From Streptomyces sp. Alt3 (GTDB lineage Bacteria; Actinomycetota; Actinomycetes; Streptomycetales; Streptomycetaceae), in assembly GCF_030719215.1 (NCBI RefSeq), contig NZ_CP120983.1, positions 3,162,001 through 3,226,000 on the forward strand: 64,000 nt of DNA. Reading direction: 5' to 3'. This document shows positions 59,569-64,000 of this stretch, piece after piece (the first letter of the stretch is position 1; the number at the start of each line of letters is the position of its first letter). The position numbers and the translations under genes were made by a program. The notes beneath the pieces were generated by a model that saw only the letters and a program-made list of their open reading frames with translations, searched no databases and was not told the origin of the DNA.

Positions 59569-60448
59569 CGTCCGCGCCCTGCCCGTCCGCCGCCTCGTCC
59601 TTGCTGGGCGTCGCCGTCCAGGCGGCGCAGACCAGCAGCAGCTTCGCGCTGAAGTTGATCCACAGGAGGAGCGCGATCGGCACGCCGAAGGCGCCGTACA
59701 TGCTCTTGGACGCGACGTCCCTCATGTAGCTGCCGAGCAGCAGCTTGAGCAGCTCGAAGCCGACCGCGCCGACCAGACCGGCCACCATCAGCCGGCGGCG
59801 CGGCGGCTCCACCCCGGGCAGCAGGGTCAGCAGGTAGAGCAGGATCAGGAAGTCGGCGAACATCGCCACGAGGACGGCGGCCACCTGGAGCAGCACCCCG
59901 CCCACGCCGTTCTCGGGGATACCCAGGCGGTCGACCGTCCAGCCGATGGCAGTGGAGGCGACGGTGGACACGGCGAGGGTCGCGAGCGCCGCGCCGCCGA
60001 GGCCGATCAGGAGACCGGCGTCCTTGATCTTGCGGACGACCGGGTTCCCCTCGTCCAGGTCGTCCTTCTCCCACACGGCCCGCAGGCAGTCCCGCATCGA
60101 GCCGATCCAGCCGATTCCGGTGAAGAGCAGCAGCGCACCGGCGACGACCCCCACCGTGCCCGCGTGGGCCACCAGGCTGTCGATGCCGAGCTGGTCCGAG
60201 ATGCCGGGCACCTGGTCGGCGAGTTTGTCCTCGATCTTGTCGAGCTGCTGGGGGGAGAGCAGCGCGGCGCCGATCGCGGCACCGACCGCGATCAGCGGGA
60301 AGAGCGCCAGGAAGCTGAGAAAGGTGATCGCCGCGGCGAGCCTGGCCCAGTGGACCCGTTCCAGCGTCTCGTAGGAGCGCCAGGCGTGCGTCTCCATCAG
60401 CCGTGCGACGAGCGGCCCGATGACGGGAAGGTTTTTCAGCCAGTCCAT
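59516..60448 (-). CDS. YihY/BrkB family membrane protein
   Basis: This 310-residue membrane protein has six hydrophobic segments. WARLAAAITFLSFLALFPLIAVGAAI at about 34-59 is the family hallmark, followed by GTVGVVAGALLLFTGIGWIGSMRDCL and GLVGAVGFELLKLLLGSY. The Gly/Ala-rich C-terminus (DVSGGGGDAPGRAAASAG) lies antisense to the end of the carboxypeptidase gene. The family was once called ribonuclease BN, but its role is unsettled, possibly membrane or transport related. Confidence 0.92.
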   Translation of the reverse strand: MDWLKNLPVIGPLVARLMETHAWRSYETLERVHWARLAAAITFLSFLALFPLIAVGAAIGAALLSPQQLDKIEDKLADQVPGISDQLGIDSLVAHAGTVGVVAGALLLFTGIGWIGSMRDCLRAVWEKDDLDEGNPVVRKIKDAGLLIGLGGAALATLAVSTVASTAIGWTVDRLGIPENGVGGVLLQVAAVLVAMFADFLILLYLLTLLPGVEPPRRRLMVAGLVGAVGFELLKLLLGSYMRDVASKSMYGAFGVPIALLLWINFSAKLLLVCAAWTATPSKDEAADGQGADVSGGGGDAPGRAAASAG

Positions 60449-60576
60449 GCCCTACGCGTACCCGTCCGCGCGCAGAAAACCGGCGTCCGTGGCGACCCGG
60501 ACCAGCAATCACCCATTTCGGTGAGTGCTGTAACAAATCCCTCATATGGGTTTTGCTGGGCTATACGGTCACGATC

Positions 60577-61923
60577 ATGTCTGTCGACACGGTGTCCTTG
60601 ACCGGCTGGGGCCGCACCTCCCCGACGACCGCGCTGCGGTTCCGCCCTCGCACGTACGAGGAGGCCGCGGTGGTCGTGCGCGGACGCGGACCGCGCGGGG
60701 TGGTCGCCCGGGGGCTGGGGCGCGCCCATGGTGACGCCGCGCAGAACGCGGGCGGCTCCGTGCTCGACATGACCGCGCTGGACCGGATCCGCGCGGTCGA
60801 CGCCGTCGCGGGGACGGTGGTCTGCGACGCCGGGGTGAGCCTGCGCCGCCTGCTGGGGACGCTGCTCCCGCTCGGCTGGTTCGTCCCGGTCACCCCGGCG
60901 ACCGGCCATGTCACCGTCGGCGGCGCCATCGGCTCCGACGTCCACGGCAGGAACCACCGGACCGCGGGCTCCTTCGCCCGTCACGTGCGCTCCCTGGAAC
61001 TGCTGACCGCCGACGGCGAGGTGCGTACGGTGCTGCCGGGCACCGATCTCTTCGGCGCGACGCTCGGCGGTCTGGGCCTGACCGGTGTCATCCTCTCGGC
61101 CACCCTCGGGCTGCGTCCCGTCACCACCTCACTGATGTCGGTCGACACCGCGCGGGCGGCGGACCTGGACGGGGCGCTGGCCCGCCTCTCCGCCTGCGGC
61201 GACGGCACTCCGTACGCGGCTGCCTGGATCGACCTCCTGGCCCGCGGGAAGGCGACGGGCCGCGCTGTCGTCACCCGTGGGGAGCACGTGCCCCTGGACG
61301 CGCTCCCGGCTCACGCCCGGCGCACGGCGCTCACCTTCCGTCCGGGCCTGCCGCCCGCCGCCTCCCTCATCCCCGAAGGGCTGCTCGGCCGGGGGCCGAC
61401 GGCGCTCCTGAACGAGCTCCGCCACCGCGGCGCCCCTGTCGTGCGGACCCGGCAACTGCAGAGGATCTCCGCCTTCTTCCATCCCCTGGACTCCGCACCC
61501 GGCTGGTGCCGCGCGCGAGGGCGGGCCGGCTCCGTGCAGTACCAGTTCACCGTCGGACACGGGCAGGAGGAGACCCTGCACCGCGTCGTCCGGCAGCTCA
61601 CCGTCCGCCGGTACCCCGCCTTCCACGCCGTGCTCAAGCGGTTCGGCGAGAGCGGCCCGGGCTGGCTCTCCTTCCCGGCACCGGGCTGGACGCTGTCCTT
61701 CGGACTGCCCGCCGGCCTGCCGGGTCTCGCGCGGCTGCTCGACGGCCTCGACGAGGAGGTGGCGGCGGCGGGCGGCCGGGTCTCCCTGGCGAAGGACGCG
61801 CGGCTGAGGCCCGGCCTGCTGGCCGCGATGTACCCGAGGCTGCCGGAGTTCCGGGCCCTGCGCCGGGAACTGGATCCGGAGGGGGCCTTCCGGTCCGACC
61901 TGTCCCGGCGTCTCGTGCTCTGA
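60577..61923 (+). CDS. DprE1-like FAD-binding oxidoreductase
   Basis: This 448-residue protein resembles decaprenylphosphoryl-beta-D-ribose oxidase. RPRTYEEAAVVVRGRGPRGV and GRAHGDAAQNAGG open the FAD domain. VTPATGHVTVGGAIGSDVHGRNHR carries the His-containing FAD loop and FGATLGGLGLTGVIL completes it. The C-terminal part binds substrate (FAVL-like YPAFHAVLKRFG, WTLSFGLPAGLPGLARLLD). ATG at 60577 is close behind TATACG (60562-60567), so the message may be leaderless. It forms a pair with the reductase at 62012, as DprE1/DprE2 do in mycobacteria, although Streptomyces walls are not known to have arabinogalactan. Confidence 0.88.
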   Translation: MSVDTVSLTGWGRTSPTTALRFRPRTYEEAAVVVRGRGPRGVVARGLGRAHGDAAQNAGGSVLDMTALDRIRAVDAVAGTVVCDAGVSLRRLLGTLLPLGWFVPVTPATGHVTVGGAIGSDVHGRNHRTAGSFARHVRSLELLTADGEVRTVLPGTDLFGATLGGLGLTGVILSATLGLRPVTTSLMSVDTARAADLDGALARLSACGDGTPYAAAWIDLLARGKATGRAVVTRGEHVPLDALPAHARRTALTFRPGLPPAASLIPEGLLGRGPTALLNELRHRGAPVVRTRQLQRISAFFHPLDSAPGWCRARGRAGSVQYQFTVGHGQEETLHRVVRQLTVRRYPAFHAVLKRFGESGPGWLSFPAPGWTLSFGLPAGLPGLARLLDGLDEEVAAAGGRVSLAKDARLRPGLLAAMYPRLPEFRALRRELDPEGAFRSDLSRRLVL

Positions 61924-62011
61924 CCCGCCGGCCCGCCCTGTTCAGCACGCTCCGCCCCTGCCCTGCCGCCTCTCCGCCGCTTCTCCCCGTCACCCCGCTT
62001 GGAGTTATCCC

Positions 62012-62770
62012 GTGAAGGACGCCTTCGGTGCCCCGCAGTCCCTGCTCGTCCTCGGCGGCACCTCGGAGATCGGCCTGGCCACCGCGCGGCGGCTGATCGC
62101 CCGCCGCACCCGGACCGTGCACCTGGCCGGGCGGCCCTCCCCGGCCCTCGAACGGGCTGCGGCGGAACTGCGTGGGCTGGGCGCCGACGTCCGTACCGTC
62201 GCCTTCGACGCGCTCGACTCCGCCTCGCACGAGGAGGTGCTCGGCAAGCTCTTCACCGACGGGGACATCGACATGGTGCTGCTGGCCTTCGGTGTGCTGG
62301 GCGACCAGGCGCGCGACGAGGAGGAGCCGCTGTCCGCGGTGCGGGTGGCTCAGACGAACTACACGGGGGCGGTCTCCGCCGGGCTGGTGTGCGCCGGCGC
62401 ACTCCAGGCGCAGGGGCACGGGTCGCTGGTGGTGCTCTCCGCGGTGGCCGGCGAACGCGCCCGGCGCGCCGACTTCATCTACGGCTCCAGCAAGGCGGGC
62501 CTGGACGCCTTCGCCCAGGGACTCGGGGACGCACTGCACGGGACGGGTGTGCACGTGATGGTCGTACGTCCCGGCTTCGTACGGTCACGGATGACGGCGG
62601 GGCGTGAGGAGGCGCCGCTCGCCACGACCCCGGGGGCGGTCGCCGACGCGATCGTGACGGGGCTGCGGCGGCGCTCGGAGACGGTGTGGGTGCCCGGAGC
62701 CCTGCGGGTGGTGATGTCGGCCCTGCGGCACGTGCCGCGTCCGCTGTTCCGGCGGCTGCCGGTGCGCTAG
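62012..62770 (+). CDS. DprE2-like short-chain dehydrogenase
   Basis: This 252-residue NAD(P)-dependent SDR resembles decaprenylphosphoryl-D-2-keto-erythropentose reductase. LGGTSEIGLATARRLIAR holds the nucleotide-binding T-G-x-x-x-G variant, AFDALDS the adenine Asp, VVLSAVAGER the catalytic Ser, YGSSKAGLDAF the Tyr-x-x-x-Lys pair, and VVRPGFVRSRM the loop after. GTG at 62012 has GGAGTTATCCC upstream. It lies 88 bp after the DprE1-like gene, and the two would epimerise a polyprenyl-phosphate pentose. Confidence 0.88.
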   Translation: MKDAFGAPQSLLVLGGTSEIGLATARRLIARRTRTVHLAGRPSPALERAAAELRGLGADVRTVAFDALDSASHEEVLGKLFTDGDIDMVLLAFGVLGDQARDEEEPLSAVRVAQTNYTGAVSAGLVCAGALQAQGHGSLVVLSAVAGERARRADFIYGSSKAGLDAFAQGLGDALHGTGVHVMVVRPGFVRSRMTAGREEAPLATTPGAVADAIVTGLRRRSETVWVPGALRVVMSALRHVPRPLFRRLPVR

Positions 62771-62870
62771 GCGTATCGCCCTGTGAGGCCGGGGACGCGG
62801 CCGGCGGGTGGTCTGCCCGCGAGTGCGGTGAGCCCGCGTCCGTGCCCGGGCGGCCGGCCGGGGCCGGGTC

Positions 62871-63458
62871 TCAGGTGCGGAGGGACGGCTGGTCCATGGA
62901 GCTGCCGCCCTGAGCCGGCACGGCGGGGGCGTTCCCGCCGCCTCCGAACGGGAACTCGTTGATCTTGCGCCAGACCGCGTCAGGGCCCTGTTCGTACAGC
63001 GCGAAGGAACCACAGGTCCAGGCGGCCTCGTACGAGGAGAGCTCCTCGTACGCCCGGTCCATGGCCTCCTCCGCGATGCCGTGCGCCACGGTCACGTGCG
63101 GGTGGTACGGGAACTGCAGCTCGCGCACCAGGGGCCCGGATGCCTCCCGGACCCGCTTCTGGAGCCAGGAACAGGCCGAGGCACCTTCGACGACCTGGAC
63201 GAAGACGACCGGCGACAGCGGGCGGAAGGTGCCCGTGCCGGAGAGCCGCATCGGGAAGGGCCTGGCCGTGGCGATCTGGGACAGGTGGGTCTCGATCGCC
63301 GGCAGGTCGGCCGCCCGGGCCTCGGTGGGCGGAAGGAGGGTGACATGGGTGGGGATGCCGTACGCGGCAGGGTCCCCGAAGCTCGCGCGCCGCTCCTGGA
63401 GCAGGCTGCCGTATGGCTCCGGGACCGCGATCGAAACGCCGAGCGTTACGGTCCCCAC
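62871..63458 (-). CDS. 2'-5' RNA ligase / 2H phosphoesterase family protein
   Basis: This 195-residue protein has the 2H fold with both His-x-Thr motifs: PTHVTLLPPT (about 36-45) and HPHVTVAHG (about 118-126), the two catalytic histidines of RNA cyclic phosphodiesterase/ligase enzymes. The Gly/Pro-rich tail is probably disordered. ATG at 63458 is used. It is 89 bp downstream of trpS on the same strand and may be co-transcribed with it. The biological substrate is unknown. Confidence 0.9.
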   Translation of the reverse strand: MGTVTLGVSIAVPEPYGSLLQERRASFGDPAAYGIPTHVTLLPPTEARAADLPAIETHLSQIATARPFPMRLSGTGTFRPLSPVVFVQVVEGASACSWLQKRVREASGPLVRELQFPYHPHVTVAHGIAEEAMDRAYEELSSYEAAWTCGSFALYEQGPDAVWRKINEFPFGGGGNAPAVPAQGGSSMDQPSLRT

Positions 63459-63547
63459 GTCGTTCTCCTCAATCTTCGAAGGTTGTCGTTCGTCGTGCCG
63501 ACGCCAGTGTGACCCCTTCGGACGCCGTCTCGCCAGGGTCCTTGGAC

Positions 63548-64000
63548 TCAGTGCTTCGCGGGCAGAAGCCCCATCCGGTCGTAGGTCTGCGCGAGCGTCT
63601 CGGCGGCGACGGTCCTGGCCTTCTCGGCTCCCTTGGCCAGGAGGGCGTCCAGGGTCTCCGGGTCGTCCAGGTACTCCTGGGTGCGGGTCCGGAACGGGGT
63701 GACGAACTCCACCATGACCTCGGCGAGGTCGGTCTTGAGCGCGCCGTAGCCCTTGCCCTCGTACTTCTGCTCCAGGTCCTGGACGGCGGTGCCGGTGAGG
63801 GTGGAGTAGATGCTCAGCAGGTTGCTGACACCGGGCTTCTTCTCCGTGTCGTAGCGGATCACGGTGTCCGTGTCGGTGACCGCGCTCCTGACCTTCTTGG
63901 CGGTGGCCTTCGGGTCGTCGAGGAGGTTGATCAGGCCCTTCGGCGTGGACGCCGACTTGCTCATCTTGATCGCCGGGTCCTGCAGGTCGTAGATCTTCGC
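63548..64000 (-). CDS. trpS: Tryptophanyl-tRNA synthetase, C-terminal part
   Basis: The frame is open to the right window edge and covers the last 150 residues. [20 protein letters not shown] carries the KMSKS class-I synthetase motif, followed by [21 protein letters not shown] and [11 protein letters not shown], typical of bacterial TrpRS. The C-terminal helices end with [12 protein letters not shown]. The enzyme charges tRNA-Trp. The N-terminus with the HIGH motif lies outside the window. Confidence 0.95.
   Translation of the reverse strand, partial: AKIYDLQDPAIKMSKSASTPKGLINLLDDPKATAKKVRSAVTDTDTVIRYDTEKKPGVSNLLSIYSTLTGTAVQDLEQKYEGKGYGALKTDLAEVMVEFVTPFRTRTQEYLDDPETLDALLAKGAEKARTVAAETLAQTYDRMGLLPAKH

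Overview
The window is high-GC chromosomal DNA with near-saturated G/C at third codon positions, GTG/TTG starts and long mirror ORFs opposite real genes. Together with the gene content (DprE1-like oxidoreductase, ECF sigma factor, poly-nonulosonate wall genes, sdhCDAB, trpS order) this points to a Streptomyces or very close actinomycete. I saw no tRNA, rRNA, CRISPR array or insertion sequence.

Layout. 1-9.7 kb (mostly minus strand): a nucleoside import and salvage block: BmpA-type lipoprotein, ABC ATPase, two permeases, cytidine deaminase, thymidine phosphorylase, then a Uma2-family protein and a STAS protein. An M20 amidohydrolase is upstream. Three copies of a palindrome close to TCTACGCGCGTAGA lie before bmpA, the ATPase gene and deoA. 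9.9-15.3 kb looks like an accessory pocket. It holds a zinc-ribbon/HTH-like protein whose frame seems to continue past its TGA, a structured repeat-rich spacer, a membrane protein with an internally duplicated Cys-pair loop, an unknown protein, and a divergent pair. One member of the pair is a uracil-DNA-glycosylase-like domain fused to an R-S-E class ADP-ribosyltransferase; the other is a macro-domain protein. They share an intergenic region with a perfect 12-bp inverted repeat. This pair is the best candidate for an undescribed system.

15.3-23.9 kb: sialic-acid-like (nonulosonic acid) synthesis and polymerisation: NeuB, a NeuA-HAD phosphatase fusion, two polysialyltransferase-like proteins, a DUF6716-type protein, a GT2 glycosyltransferase and an OafA-type acyltransferase. 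This fits Kdn or sialic-acid wall polymers known from Streptomyces. 24.0-33.9 kb: one giant secreted RHS/YD-repeat polymorphic toxin (Hint domain plus a type-24-like toxin tip) with an Imm53-like immunity gene. 34.0-39.5 kb: two secreted carbohydrate-active proteins, a tachylectin-like beta-propeller lectin and a GH33 sialidase with three LamG-like domains.

39.5-49.7 kb: a MarR regulator behind a MerR/SoxR-type promoter (19-bp spacer, perfect dyad), a LysE exporter, an acyl-CoA mutase large subunit, an L,D-transpeptidase lipoprotein, an ECF sigma factor with a membrane partner, two unknown proteins, a GH20 hexosaminidase and an OHCU decarboxylase. 49.8-53.3 kb: sdhC-sdhD-sdhA-sdhB. 53.4-64 kb: a membrane protein, a TetR regulator, an orphan membrane-anchored peptide-binding protein, a metallophosphoesterase, a D,D-carboxypeptidase, a BrkB/YihY protein, a DprE1/DprE2-like pair, a 2H phosphoesterase and the C-terminal part of trpS running off the right edge.
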